The notes under the pieces are model-generated. The model had not been told where the DNA came from and made no database searches. It saw nothing but the letters and a program-made list of their open reading frames with translations. Shown here piece after piece: positions 15,906-24,673 of a stretch of 39,839 nt of DNA (its first letter is position 1; each line of letters starts with the position of its first letter). This stretch comes from Thermosipho sp. (in: thermotogales) (lineage in GTDB: Bacteria; Thermotogota; Thermotogae; Thermotogales; Fervidobacteriaceae), in assembly GCA_030153605.1 (NCBI GenBank), contig JASKLO010000013.1, positions 1-39,839 of the forward strand, given 5' to 3'. Both the position numbers and the translations under genes were made by a program.

Positions 15906-16916
15906 TTAATAAAAAAGTTTGGTAAGATTTTTTAAATAATATTCTGCTGGTTTGTAATTTATAATAGTTTCTGAATATGGGACCTCTGTAATTGAAAAAC
16001 CAGTAATTCCAATTGCATGATAATTCCTACCAGCTTTAACCATTTCCATTGAATGTGCAGCCATTTGAGTTGCAATGATCCTATCCATTGCAGAAGGCGA
16101 GCCACCTCTTTGTAAATATCCTAAATTTGTGTATCTCCATTCAATTCCTAATGATTCTTTTAGATTTTTTTCTATATATTTACCAATTATTTCTGAAGAA
16201 TTGTTCAAATTAGTACAGCCACATTCTTTTTTTATTTCTTCAGGAATTGGAACGCCACTTTCAACTACTATTAAAGAAAATCTTTTCTTTCCCTCATATC
16301 TTTTCTTAATTATTTCAAGCATTTCATCAAAATTTATTTTTTCTACGGAAGTTATAATATAATCAGCACCACCAGCAAGTCCTCCAACTGTGGCAATCCA
16401 ACCACTTGGTTTTCCCATTGTTTCTACAATCATTACTCTGTGATGAGCTTCTGCTGTTGAATGAAGAATATCAAGTGCGTTAGTTACATGTTGTACAGCG
16501 GTAAAAAATCCTATAGAAAAATCAGAAAAGGGTAGATCATTATCAATTGTTGCCGGGATTAGAATAGAAGGTATATCTTTTTTCATTAGATTTAAAGCAG
16601 CTTTAGCTGCTATTCTTCCTCCAAGTAAAATTAAAGTGGAGATACTATATTGCTCAACTTTTTGTTTGATAATTTCTAATTCTTTTTCTTCGGGAACAAA
16701 TAGAGATGTACCAAGTATTGTTCCACCTTTATGTAAGATATTTGAAACATCAGGCCTTAAGAGAACATCAAGTTCATCATTAATTAACCCTTCAAAACCA
16801 TCTTTAATTCCCATTACTTCTATGTTTAAATCTAATCCTTTTACAACAGCAGAACGTATAGCTGCATTAATACCAGGAGAATCATTACCGACACATAAAA
16901 TTCCTACTCTCTTCAT
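15906..16916 (-). CDS. Divergent phosphofructokinase-family protein
   Basis: This 336-residue protein aligns end to end with bacterial ATP-PFK. The catalytic TIDND is intact (residues 123-127, base D125). The fructose-6-phosphate residues are kept (R160 in HHRVMIVE, E219 in VVES, R261 and R270 in LGYLQRGGSP), except that His249 of E. coli PfkA is Tyr. The phosphoryl-donor side is not kept: the GGDGS loop reads GGRIA (R101 at the Mg2+-binding Asp103 position), E. coli Arg72 is Leu72, and the N-terminal GGD is GND. PPi-type GGDD and K-TIDND are also absent. It may be a paralogue with a different donor, a regulatory protein, or a weak enzyme. It lies one base after hppA, which hydrolyses PPi. 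Alignment was from memory of E. coli PfkA. Confidence 0.85.
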   Translation of the reverse strand: MKRVGILCVGNDSPGINAAIRSAVVKGLDLNIEVMGIKDGFEGLINDELDVLLRPDVSNILHKGGTILGTSLFVPEEKELEIIKQKVEQYSISTLILLGGRIAAKAALNLMKKDIPSILIPATIDNDLPFSDFSIGFFTAVQHVTNALDILHSTAEAHHRVMIVETMGKPSGWIATVGGLAGGADYIITSVEKINFDEMLEIIKKRYEGKKRFSLIVVESGVPIPEEIKKECGCTNLNNSSEIIGKYIEKNLKESLGIEWRYTNLGYLQRGGSPSAMDRIIATQMAAHSMEMVKAGRNYHAIGITGFSITEVPYSETIINYKPAEYYLKNLTKLFY

Positions 16917-16917
16917 A

Positions 16918-18867
16918 TTAAAACCTCCCTATAACAGTAAGTAAAACTATAGAAGTAATTGCCATAAGTTTGATAAGGATATTTATAGAGGGTCCTGATG
17001 TATCTTTATATGGATCACCAACGGTATCACCGACAACGGTAGCTTTGTGTGCGAATGATCCTTTCCCGCCATAATGTCCTTCTTCAATATATTTTTTGGC
17101 ATTGTCCCAAGCTCCACCAGAATTTGCCATAAAAATTGCAAGCATTACTCCTGAAACAGTTGCTCCAATTAATAATCCTGCAACACCAGTTGTTCCAAAG
17201 AAAAAATATATTACAACAGGCGAAAGAATAGCAAGTAAAGATGGAAGAACCATCTTTTTTAAAGCACCCTTTGTTGCTATTTGAATACATTTTTGATAAT
17301 CAGGTTTGCTTTCACCAATCAAGATTCCAGGAATTTCTTTTAATTGTCTTCTTATTTCATTAACCATTTCATCAGCTGCATCACCAACTGCATGCATTGT
17401 TAAAGCTGAAAAGAAAAACGGCAACATCGCACCGATTATTGCTCCCAAAAATAAATATGGATTCGAAAGAAGTATAGAATCAGAATTTGAAATATTACTA
17501 AAATTAGAAAATAATGCTAAAGCAGTTAGAGCAGCTGAACCAATTGCAAATCCTTTTCCCATTGCTGCAGTAGTATTTCCAACAGCATCTAAAGTATCAG
17601 TTATTTTTCTAACTTTTGGGTCTAATTCAGCCATTTGAGCAATACCGCCAGCATTATCAGCAATAGGACCATATGCATCTACTGATAAACTAATTCCTAA
17701 TGTTGAAAGCATTCCAACACCTGCTAAAGCTACGCCAAATAAACCAAGGAGTTTATAAGACAATATAACTGCAAACGAAATTAAAATTGTAATAACAAAA
17801 GTTGATTCCATTCCTAAGGCTGTTCCGCTGATAATAACATTGGCAGGTCCCATAACAGCACTTTTGGCAAGATTTTTAATTTTGTTTCCCGAAGTATACC
17901 ATTCTGTTATAAAACCAATTGATACACCAACAATTATTCCAAATAAAACAACAAAAAATAATTGGACCCACGAAATATAAACACTATAAATTAAAGTAAA
18001 AATTAAAGTTAGAATACTAGCTATTACTGTTCCTAGCCTGAGTGTTTTAGCTGGATCAGAAGATTTTTTAGAATTTAAAATTGTATAAATAATACCTATT
18101 ATAGAAGAAATTAAACCAAAAATTACAACATATACTACAGCAAAAAAACCTTTTTCTTTAAAGTGAAAACTTCCTAAAGCGAGAGCGGAAAAAATTGAAC
18201 CTACATAAGATTCATATAAATCAGCTCCCATTCCTGCAACATCACCCACATTGTCCCCAACGTTATCAGCTATTACAGCTGGATTTCTAGGATCATCTTC
18301 TGGAAGATTCGCTTCTGTTTTTCCCACTATGTCAGCTCCAACATCAGCAGCTTTAGTATATATACCTCCACCTACTCTAGCAAATAAAGCAACTAATGAT
18401 GCACCTAAAGAATAAAAACTAATTAAACTTATATCTTTTGTAATAAAATAAGTAACACTTAACCCTATGATTCCTAAAGTTGAAACAGTTAAACCCATAA
18501 TTGCGCCACCTGTAAAAGAAACTTTAAGTGCTTCTCCCAAATTTTTAGTAGCTGCCCAAGCAGTCCTGGCATTAGCTTTGGTGGCAATACTCATTCCAAC
18601 ATAACCAGCTAACACTGAAAGAAATGAACCTATAATTAATGCAATGGCTGCCTCTAAATTAAAAAGAATTCCCAAAATAGTAGCAAGTATCAAAACTACT
18701 GGGAAAAAAACTTTGTATTCTTGGAACAAAAAAGACTTTGCGCCTTTTTGAATAATTAGAGAAAGTTCAGTAGTTTTTTCATTTCCTGTAGGATAATCAA
18801 GAATTTTTATAGTCAAATAAATAATAAAAAAGAAAGATATTCCACCAAAAATCAAAAAATAAACCAA
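16918..18867 (-). CDS. hppA: Membrane-bound ion-translocating pyrophosphatase (K+-dependent type)
   Basis: This 649-residue polytopic enzyme hydrolyses PPi and pumps Na+ or H+. The substrate site is complete, including DVGADIVGKTE at about 175-185 and DDPRNPAVIADNVGDNVGD at 191-209. Residues 430-435 read GNTTAA; K+-independent enzymes have Lys in place of the first Ala, so a K+-dependent enzyme is predicted. The Thermotoga maritima homologue is a Na+ pump, so Na+ is likely here too. The start is a TTG at 18867 after GGGAGGT. The ribosome binding site lies inside an unusual set of complementary segments. The phosphofructokinase-like gene follows after one base. Confidence 0.95.
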   Translation of the reverse strand: MVYFLIFGGISFFFIIYLTIKILDYPTGNEKTTELSLIIQKGAKSFLFQEYKVFFPVVLILATILGILFNLEAAIALIIGSFLSVLAGYVGMSIATKANARTAWAATKNLGEALKVSFTGGAIMGLTVSTLGIIGLSVTYFITKDISLISFYSLGASLVALFARVGGGIYTKAADVGADIVGKTEANLPEDDPRNPAVIADNVGDNVGDVAGMGADLYESYVGSIFSALALGSFHFKEKGFFAVVYVVIFGLISSIIGIIYTILNSKKSSDPAKTLRLGTVIASILTLIFTLIYSVYISWVQLFFVVLFGIIVGVSIGFITEWYTSGNKIKNLAKSAVMGPANVIISGTALGMESTFVITILISFAVILSYKLLGLFGVALAGVGMLSTLGISLSVDAYGPIADNAGGIAQMAELDPKVRKITDTLDAVGNTTAAMGKGFAIGSAALTALALFSNFSNISNSDSILLSNPYLFLGAIIGAMLPFFFSALTMHAVGDAADEMVNEIRRQLKEIPGILIGESKPDYQKCIQIATKGALKKMVLPSLLAILSPVVIYFFFGTTGVAGLLIGATVSGVMLAIFMANSGGAWDNAKKYIEEGHYGGKGSFAHKATVVGDTVGDPYKDTSGPSINILIKLMAITSIVLLTVIGRF

Positions 18868-18873
18868 AATATT

Positions 18874-18915
18874 ACCTCCCTCAAAAGTATTGAGGGCTTA
18901 AAAAAAGCCCTCAAT
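18874..18915 (-). promoter_or_regulatory. Three-segment leader before hppA with alternative hairpins
   Basis: On the minus strand three segments follow each other: A, TTGAGGGCTT (18905-18914); B, AAGCCCTCAA (18890-18899); C, TTGAGGG (18878-18884), which is part of the hppA ribosome binding site GGGAGGT (18874-18880). A and B form an 11-bp stem (with a flanking A-T pair) and five-base loop. B and C form a 7-bp stem with a five-base loop that would hide the ribosome binding site. The two are mutually exclusive. The A-B stem is stronger and could also simply be the terminator of the sec operon, although only TACTTTT follows it. Confidence 0.6.
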
Positions 18916-18936
18916 TGTAGGTAGTTATTTTATAAT

Positions 18937-19845
18937 TTATCTTTTAATCCATCTAATTACAACAGGACTTGCAATATATAATGAAGAATAGGTACCAATT
19001 ATGACGCCTATAGTCATTCCGAAAGCAAATGGTTTTATACTATTTCCTGAGAATAAAAGGAGGACAAATACTACTATAAAAGTTGTAAGAGATGTGTTAA
19101 TTGTTCTTTTAATTACCTGGTTAATGCTTTCATTAACAATATCTGTAATCTTTTTTCCGCGAAGTCTTCTTAAGTTTTCTCTAATTCTATCATAAACTAC
19201 TATAGTATCGTTCAAAGAATAACCAATTAATGTAAGTACAGCAGCAATTGCAGCAACATTTAATTCGTAGTTGAAGAAAGAGAAAAATCCTAAAGTTATT
19301 ATTACATCATGAATAAGAGCAAGTACTGCACCAATACCAAAAACGAATTGGAATCTAACGGTAATGTATAATAAAATAGCGATTAAAGTAAAGACAATGG
19401 CTTTCCATGTAAGATTTTTAATTTCTTGAGCTGCATAACCACTTGTTTCATTAAATCCAGCAACTAATGCTTTTAGATTGTTTTCTTCAAATTTCTGAAC
19501 TAATTTTTTGGATATTTGTTCTTTTTCTTCACCTGCGTAAACTTTTAAATTTCCATTTTCATCTTTTGGAGAAACAACAATAGAAAATTTAGATATATTA
19601 GCAGGATCATCAATACTTTTTATTTTAGTAATACGAGCGTTTTCAAATTCAGGTGCCAGGTCCTTAATAATATTTCTAACAGTACCTTCGTCAATATCTG
19701 CTTCGACTCGTAGAATGATTTCTGAACCACCTAAAAATTCAACACCAAGGTTAAAACCTTTTGTAAATATACTTACTAGAGATGCCACAATAAGGATAAT
19801 TGAGAATAAAATAAATATGTTCCTTTTTCCAACAAAATCTATCAT
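18937..19845 (-). CDS. secF: Protein translocase subunit SecF
   Basis: This is a 302-residue membrane protein with the SecF layout: one N-terminal helix, a periplasmic domain (about residues 30-130) and five C-terminal helices. Family stretches include FNLGVEFLGGSEI near residue 31, IGYSLNDTIVVYDRIRENLR near 206 and INTSLTTF. SecDF uses the proton or sodium gradient to assist late steps of Sec export. The ATG overlaps the secD stop as ATGA, and the order yajC-secD-secF is standard. Confidence 0.97.
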   Translation of the reverse strand: MIDFVGKRNIFILFSIILIVASLVSIFTKGFNLGVEFLGGSEIILRVEADIDEGTVRNIIKDLAPEFENARITKIKSIDDPANISKFSIVVSPKDENGNLKVYAGEEKEQISKKLVQKFEENNLKALVAGFNETSGYAAQEIKNLTWKAIVFTLIAILLYITVRFQFVFGIGAVLALIHDVIITLGFFSFFNYELNVAAIAAVLTLIGYSLNDTIVVYDRIRENLRRLRGKKITDIVNESINQVIKRTINTSLTTFIVVFVLLLFSGNSIKPFAFGMTIGVIIGTYSSLYIASPVVIRWIKR

Positions 19846-21278
19846 GCCCTGGCACCCCCTTTATTGACACCTTTTATTTTTATTGCACCAGCGAATAAAT
19901 CGATCAATACTCTGGATACTACCAAATTAACAAACAAACTACCAAGAACACCTATAATTAAGGTAATTGCAAATCCTTTAACTGTACCAGTTCCAAAGTA
20001 ATATAGGAATAATCCAGCAATTATGGTTGTCAAATTGGCATCAAATAAAGTTAAGAATGATTTTGAGAAAGATGTATTAATTGCAGCTTTAATGGAGCTT
20101 CCTCTTCTAATTTCTTCTTTGATCCTTTCATATATTATGATATTTCCATCTACGGTAGTACCTATTGTTAAAATAATACCAGCAATACCAGGTAAAGTAA
20201 GTATTGAACCAGTAGCTGCTAGAATTCCTAACAATAAGAAAGTATTATATAAGAGTGCAATATCAGCTACTATTCCCATTACTCCATAAACAATAACCAT
20301 ATAAATTAAAACAATTGCTACACCAAACAACCCTGCTTTTAAAGATGCAGAAACAATATCTGCACCAAGTAGGGGAGCAACCCATCCAGATGAAACTTTT
20401 TCAAGTCTTGCAGGTAATGCACCACTTTTTAAAATAGCTGCAAGTTGTTTAGCTTCATCAAGATTGAAGTTACCTCTAATTTGTGCTTTGCCATCAGTTA
20501 TTTTTGAAACGACAAAACCTGCAAATAATACTCTATTATCTAACACTATTGCTAATCTTTTTTTCAAAGCTTGTTCATATGCAATTCCACCCTGATTTAA
20601 TAAATCTTCAGGAACATAGAGTTTTTCTGTAATTTTTGCAAAAATATCAGCATATTCTTTAGCCATAGTAAATGAGACGACGTAACCAGCAACATTATTT
20701 CTGTCAACTTCGGGTAATGCTTCTACAATTTTAGGTGAAATAAGTTTTAAATTTGATATTTTGTCAATTTCTTGCCTTACAAGATACCATTTTTCACCTT
20801 TTTTATCAAGAAGCCATTTAGCGTTTTCTCTTTTAGCTTCATTAATTAAATTCGGATCAATATTTGGATTCGAACTTGTTTCGTCAATAACTTGTCCAAA
20901 CCATAAAACACCTGTAGAGCCTATTAATTGCTCAGCCTTTGCAGTATCAGTAGCACCTGGAATTTCGACGATAATAAATGAGTTGTTTTCTCTAAACGAT
21001 TGTTTTACAACTGCTTCTGTATAATTAGCCATATCTAGCCTGTTTCTAAGAACAGTCCAGACATTTTCAACTACTTCAGAAGGATTTTCGACTGATTGAT
21101 CAATATCAACTTTGTATTCAATCCTTGCCCCACCACTTATGTCTAGACCAAGTTTAATTCTGTTAAATAAACTTGCCAAACCAGTATATTTACCATTTGG
21201 CGAGGGCCATAGAAGAGCTATGAAAGCAAGAACGATAACAATAAGAGAGATGATGCCTCTTGTCTTATCAGCGCGCAT
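19842..21278 (-). CDS. secD: Protein translocase subunit SecD
   Basis: This is a 478-residue SecD. It has the N-terminal helix, the LGLDISGGARIEY segment near residues 43-55, a large periplasmic P1 region, and a C-terminal RND-type membrane block with TVDGNIIIYERIKEEIRRG near 386. Length is typical for a bacterium with separate secD and secF. The ATG follows GAGGAGGT with normal spacing and lies 12 bases after yajC. Confidence 0.97.
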   Translation of the reverse strand: MRADKTRGIISLIVIVLAFIALLWPSPNGKYTGLASLFNRIKLGLDISGGARIEYKVDIDQSVENPSEVVENVWTVLRNRLDMANYTEAVVKQSFRENNSFIIVEIPGATDTAKAEQLIGSTGVLWFGQVIDETSSNPNIDPNLINEAKRENAKWLLDKKGEKWYLVRQEIDKISNLKLISPKIVEALPEVDRNNVAGYVVSFTMAKEYADIFAKITEKLYVPEDLLNQGGIAYEQALKKRLAIVLDNRVLFAGFVVSKITDGKAQIRGNFNLDEAKQLAAILKSGALPARLEKVSSGWVAPLLGADIVSASLKAGLFGVAIVLIYMVIVYGVMGIVADIALLYNTFLLLGILAATGSILTLPGIAGIILTIGTTVDGNIIIYERIKEEIRRGSSIKAAINTSFSKSFLTLFDANLTTIIAGLFLYYFGTGTVKGFAITLIIGVLGSLFVNLVVSRVLIDLFAGAIKIKGVNKGGARA

Positions 21279-21290
21279 TTATATACCTCC

Positions 21291-21659
21291 TCATTTTTCT
21301 TCTTTGTTTTCTTGCTCTGATTTGTTCTTAATTACTCTTGCAACAAAAGCTTTAGAAATTTCAAGTTCAGTAGTATTAGCAGTTTTTATTTTTAAAGTAT
21401 CGTTTTTGACATCAATTACTTTTCCTACAACTCCACCAGATGTAATAACAGTGTCTCCTCTTTTTATTGACGAGATCATTTGTTTGAATTGTTTTTCTCT
21501 TCTTTTTTGTGGCAATATTACTAGGAAATACATCATTACAAAGAAAATAATTAATAAGAATAACATTTGAAAAAGTCCACTTGATGCACTTGGTGCTGCT
21601 GTTGTAACTGGTTCACTTGTTGTTCCTTCTGGTACCCCTGCAAAAATCAAATTGTTCAT
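21291..21659 (-). CDS. yajC: Preprotein translocase subunit YajC
   Basis: This is a 122-residue small membrane protein with one central helix (about residues 30-48), followed by the hallmark LPQKRREKQFKQMISSIKRGD and TSGGVVGKVIDV. YajC associates with SecDF. The N-terminal 28 residues are Thr/Ser/Ala-rich. The ATG has AGGAGGTGT directly upstream. It is the first gene of yajC-secD-secF and lies 11 bases after folD. Confidence 0.96.
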   Translation of the reverse strand: MNNLIFAGVPEGTTSEPVTTAAPSASSGLFQMLFLLIIFFVMMYFLVILPQKRREKQFKQMISSIKRGDTVITSGGVVGKVIDVKNDTLKIKTANTTELEISKAFVARVIKNKSEQENKEEK

Positions 21660-21670
21660 ATGAACACCTC

Positions 21671-22498
21671 CTATTTATTTAAGTTTTTATAAATTTTTTC
21701 TGCTGATTTTACAACATGTTCTATCAACAACAAGGTAGTTATTTTTCCAACTCCACCAGGAACAGGTGTGACATTTGCAATATTAGAAACATCTTTGGAA
21801 ACATCGCCGACAATTTTATTATCAACTACATTTATACCTACGTCAATTACAATTGTATTTTCTTTAATCATATGTTTTGTAATTAAATTAGGTTTCCCAG
21901 CAGCAGCAACTACTATATCAGCATTTTTCGTTAACATTTCAAGATTTTTTGTTTTAGTATGGCAAACTGTTACTGTCGCACTCCTATTCCTTCGTAAAAG
22001 CATTATTGACAAAGGTTTTCCAACAGTTGAGCTTCTGCCAATTATCACAACATTTTTGCCTATTATATCTGTTATCTCTTCAAGAATTTTTACAACCGCT
22101 TCAGCAGTACAGGGTGCAAAATTTTCGTTGCCGTACATTAACATTCCAAGGTTATAAGGATGTCTACCTTCAACATCTTTTTCAGGATTAATGTTTATTA
22201 ATGCTTCCATTTCATCAATTTCAGGTAAAGGGTGTGTTAAGAAAATACCATGAATATTTTTATCATTAGATAATTCTTTTAAAATTTTAAAAATATTTTC
22301 TGGAAAAGTTAACTCTAAAATTTCATATTCAATATTAAATTTATTAGCAAATTTCTGTTGGCTTTTTAAGTAACTTACAGTAGAGTCATCGGGTTTATAA
22401 GTAACAGCAACAAGTTTTGGGCGAACTTTGAGAGATTTTATTTTTTCATTTATTTCTTTTTTTAGTTTTTGGGCTAAAGGTTCAACATCAATTATCAT
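21671..22498 (-). CDS. folD: FolD bifunctional methylene-THF dehydrogenase/cyclohydrolase
   Basis: The 275-residue product interconverts 5,10-methylene-, methenyl- and 10-formyl-tetrahydrofolate with NADP+. Motifs are the YKPDDSTVSYLKSQQK segment near residues 33-48 (catalytic Lys), THPLPE, VEGRHPYNLG, GRSSTVGKPLSIMLL near 155 and PVPGGVGKITT near 254. The usual GVGPMT is GVGKIT here. I start at the ATG at 22498, behind a G-rich ribosome binding site, because the frame extends 60 bases further upstream without homology. It lies between yajC and the DRTGG gene; the nearby thyX also uses methylene-tetrahydrofolate. Confidence 0.95.
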   Translation of the reverse strand: MIIDVEPLAQKLKKEINEKIKSLKVRPKLVAVTYKPDDSTVSYLKSQQKFANKFNIEYEILELTFPENIFKILKELSNDKNIHGIFLTHPLPEIDEMEALININPEKDVEGRHPYNLGMLMYGNENFAPCTAEAVVKILEEITDIIGKNVVIIGRSSTVGKPLSIMLLRRNRSATVTVCHTKTKNLEMLTKNADIVVAAAGKPNLITKHMIKENTIVIDVGINVVDNKIVGDVSKDVSNIANVTPVPGGVGKITTLLLIEHVVKSAEKIYKNLNK

Positions 22499-22512
22499 TT
22501 CTAATTCCCCCC

Positions 22513-22860
22513 CTATATTTTTACAGGTTTTAATCCTTTTGAATATAAAATTCCGCAAGTTTCAAACATTCCATATTTAGTGCTCAAAAGTACAATACCA
22601 AAGCGTTTGGCTGATTCTATTGTTTCGGGCATAATATCTCTATTTCTTACTATTATGACAGCAGGTATACCAACTACTCCAGCGGTTCTAATGCATTGAG
22701 GAGTTGAAAGTCCGGTAATAAGAAGCGAACCTTCTTCTCCCATTGCTAAAACATCACTCATTAAGTCAGAAGCTGTGACTTTTTCTATATCAATATTTTC
22801 TAAATTATCACCAACAATAATTTTTGCATCTAAGGTTTCTGCAATTTCTTTAAGTTTCAT
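22513..22860 (-). CDS. DRTGG domain-containing protein
   Basis: This is a 115-residue stand-alone DRTGG domain. The recognisable stretch is DLMSDVLAMGEEGSLLITGL followed by CIRTAGVVGIPAVIIV, near residues 32-90. DRTGG domains occur N-terminal to HprK-type or phosphotransacetylase proteins and as single-domain proteins in Thermotogae and Clostridia, often beside electron-transfer or sensor genes; their ligand is not established. Two cysteines (in PQCIR and FETCG) are noteworthy. The ATG follows AAGGGGTG, four bases after the thyX stop. Confidence 0.85.
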   Translation of the reverse strand: MKLKEIAETLDAKIIVGDNLENIDIEKVTASDLMSDVLAMGEEGSLLITGLSTPQCIRTAGVVGIPAVIIVRNRDIMPETIESAKRFGIVLLSTKYGMFETCGILYSKGLKPVKI

Positions 22861-22864
22861 TTTT

Positions 22865-23551
22865 TCACCCCTTGTTTTTTAATAAATCCCCCTTGTATCT
22901 ATATTTAATAAAAGCTTCAAATGTCCAAGGACATTTATTTTTAAAAATTTCTGCAATATAAATAGCATATTGTTGAATTTCCCACTGAGCATGTGAGTCA
23001 GCTCTTAAATTAAGAAAATTCATAAGACTTCTAGCATTTACAGTCCAATAAAATTGTGTATATGAAGACATAGGCAAAACTATTCTTGCCATTTCCCGCG
23101 CTATTCCCATTTTAAGCAATTTTTTATAGTTTTTATAAGATTGTTCTAGTGATTTTTCAATAATTTCCAATGCATTATTTTTTAAATTCTCATCATCTAC
23201 AATTACACCTTTTTGTTTATCCTCAGTATCATTAACCCGGACATGGTTGGGAATGTAAAATTCATCTTTTAATTCAGTGTATCTCAAGCTAGCTTCGTTA
23301 AAAGAACCTATACGATGCCTGAACCATTGTCTTGCAACAAATATAGGGGCTTTTGCATGGAATGTAAAAACAATATGTTCAAACGGTGTTTCATGACCAT
23401 GTTTCATTAGATAAAAAATTAATTTTTTGTCTTTTTCAGGAGTTTTTAATTCTTTCCCATAAGAAACCCTTGCTGCTTTTACAGCTGAAAAATCATCGCC
23501 AAGAATGTCTACTAATCTTACAAACCCTTTATCAAGAACATTATATTCCAA
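22865..23551 (-). CDS. thyX: Flavin-dependent thymidylate synthase ThyX
   Basis: This 228-residue enzyme makes dTMP from dUMP with methylene-tetrahydrofolate, FAD and NADPH. The ThyX signature is present as [14 protein letters not shown] near residues 78-91, preceded by [12 protein letters not shown] and followed by [22 protein letters not shown]. Length matches the Thermotoga maritima enzyme. The start is a TTG at 23551, seven bases after GGGGGTG, both inside the 3' end of rnhB (11-base overlap). ThyX regenerates THF rather than DHF, in line with the folD close by. Confidence 0.97.
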   Translation of the reverse strand: MEYNVLDKGFVRLVDILGDDFSAVKAARVSYGKELKTPEKDKKLIFYLMKHGHETPFEHIVFTFHAKAPIFVARQWFRHRIGSFNEASLRYTELKDEFYIPNHVRVNDTEDKQKGVIVDDENLKNNALEIIEKSLEQSYKNYKKLLKMGIAREMARIVLPMSSYTQFYWTVNARSLMNFLNLRADSHAQWEIQQYAIYIAEIFKNKCPWTFEAFIKYRYKGDLLKNKG

Positions 23552-24194
23552 AGAGAGGCACCCCCATTTTTTTGATTATTTTGGAATATCTTTCTTCATC
23601 TATGATACCACGTTTGAGCCATTCTTCAAGTAGTTCTAAATTTAAATTTTTAATTATTGGTTTAAATGTTAGCCTGTGCATAGGAGAAACTCCATATTTT
23701 TGGATTAATTCCAAATGTAATTTTGTTGGATACCCTTTATGAACATCAAGTTTATATTCTCTATAAATTTTAGAAAGTCCGAACATTATTCTATCTCTTA
23801 CTACTTTTGCTAATATAGAAGCAGCAGCTATTTCCTTTATTAGAGAATCTCCTTTAACAATACATCTACTTGGAAAATTCAAAGTTAAATTTTTTCCGTC
23901 AATAAAAACAAAGTCAAAATTTATTTTCTTTTGTAAATTTTCTAAAGCTCTATTCATGGCAAGTTCTGTAGCATGCAAAATATTTAATTTGTCAATTTCC
24001 TCAACTGTTGCAATACCAATTCCATAATAAGAGTGTTGCATTATTATATCAAAAAGCTTTTCTCTAGTTTTCAGAGAAAGCATTTTTGAATCATTAATAT
24101 CACTAATATTTGTTTTAGTTAAAACAACAGCAGCAGCAACAACAGGTCCAAAAAGTGGCCCGCGTCCAGCTTCATCTACACCAGCTATTATCAT
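23541..24194 (-). CDS. rnhB: Ribonuclease HII
   Basis: This 217-residue type 2 RNase H removes RNA from RNA-DNA hybrids and misincorporated ribonucleotides. The catalytic N-terminus [21 protein letters not shown] is near residues 5-25 (Asp7, Glu8), DGK is near 98-100 and [12 protein letters not shown] near 122-133 (catalytic Asp). Length and motifs are complete. The ATG overlaps the stop of the lipoprotein gene as ATGA, and the 3' end overlaps thyX. Confidence 0.97.
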   Translation of the reverse strand: MIIAGVDEAGRGPLFGPVVAAAVVLTKTNISDINDSKMLSLKTREKLFDIIMQHSYYGIGIATVEEIDKLNILHATELAMNRALENLQKKINFDFVFIDGKNLTLNFPSRCIVKGDSLIKEIAAASILAKVVRDRIMFGLSKIYREYKLDVHKGYPTKLHLELIQKYGVSPMHRLTFKPIIKNLNLELLEEWLKRGIIDEERYSKIIKKMGVPLFGI

Positions 24195-24673
24195 ATGCTC
24201 ACCATTTCGTATACAGTGTTAATATAATCAAAAAACTCTTCTGGATTTTTACCAGAAAGAATAAAAATCCATTTGTCTTTCCACCATGCAATTACTTTTA
24301 TTCCCTCAAAATTCGTTTTTAAATAACCTCTATCAGGAAGATTTATATTTATGTAATTTAATTTTAAAGGATTACCAAATATTTTAGTTAATTTTTTCCA
24401 ATTCTCTTTAGTTATTTCAGAGGAGTCAAATTTAAAAATATTAAGTAATCCATCAAAACCTGAAAAAATCCCATAAATTCCTTCACCTAAATCGACATTA
24501 AAAACAGAATTTATATAACCGTATTCAATCAATTCATGTTTTCCATCTAAAACAAAAAGGGCATTTTTTAATGAAAAGCTACCATTTGGAACTGGAGTTT
24601 TAAAAATTAATGAACACGAAGAAATAATTATTAAAACTAAAAATACAATCAAAAATATATATTTATTTTTCAT
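24191..24673 (-). CDS. Predicted lipoprotein of unknown function
   Basis: The 160-residue product begins with a basic N-terminus, a hydrophobic segment and a lipobox-like IISSC (Cys about residue 20), so it is predicted to be an exported lipoprotein. The mature part has no motif I recognise; it is rich in Phe, Gly and Trp (WWKDKWIF). The ATG at 24673 follows AAAGGGGG; a longer in-frame extension to 24706 is less likely. It overlaps the exported hydrolase gene upstream by 11 bases and rnhB downstream by four, so it is coupled to both. Confidence 0.7.
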   Translation of the reverse strand: MKNKYIFLIVFLVLIIISSCSLIFKTPVPNGSFSLKNALFVLDGKHELIEYGYINSVFNVDLGEGIYGIFSGFDGLLNIFKFDSSEITKENWKKLTKIFGNPLKLNYININLPDRGYLKTNFEGIKVIAWWKDKWIFILSGKNPEEFFDYINTVYEMVSI

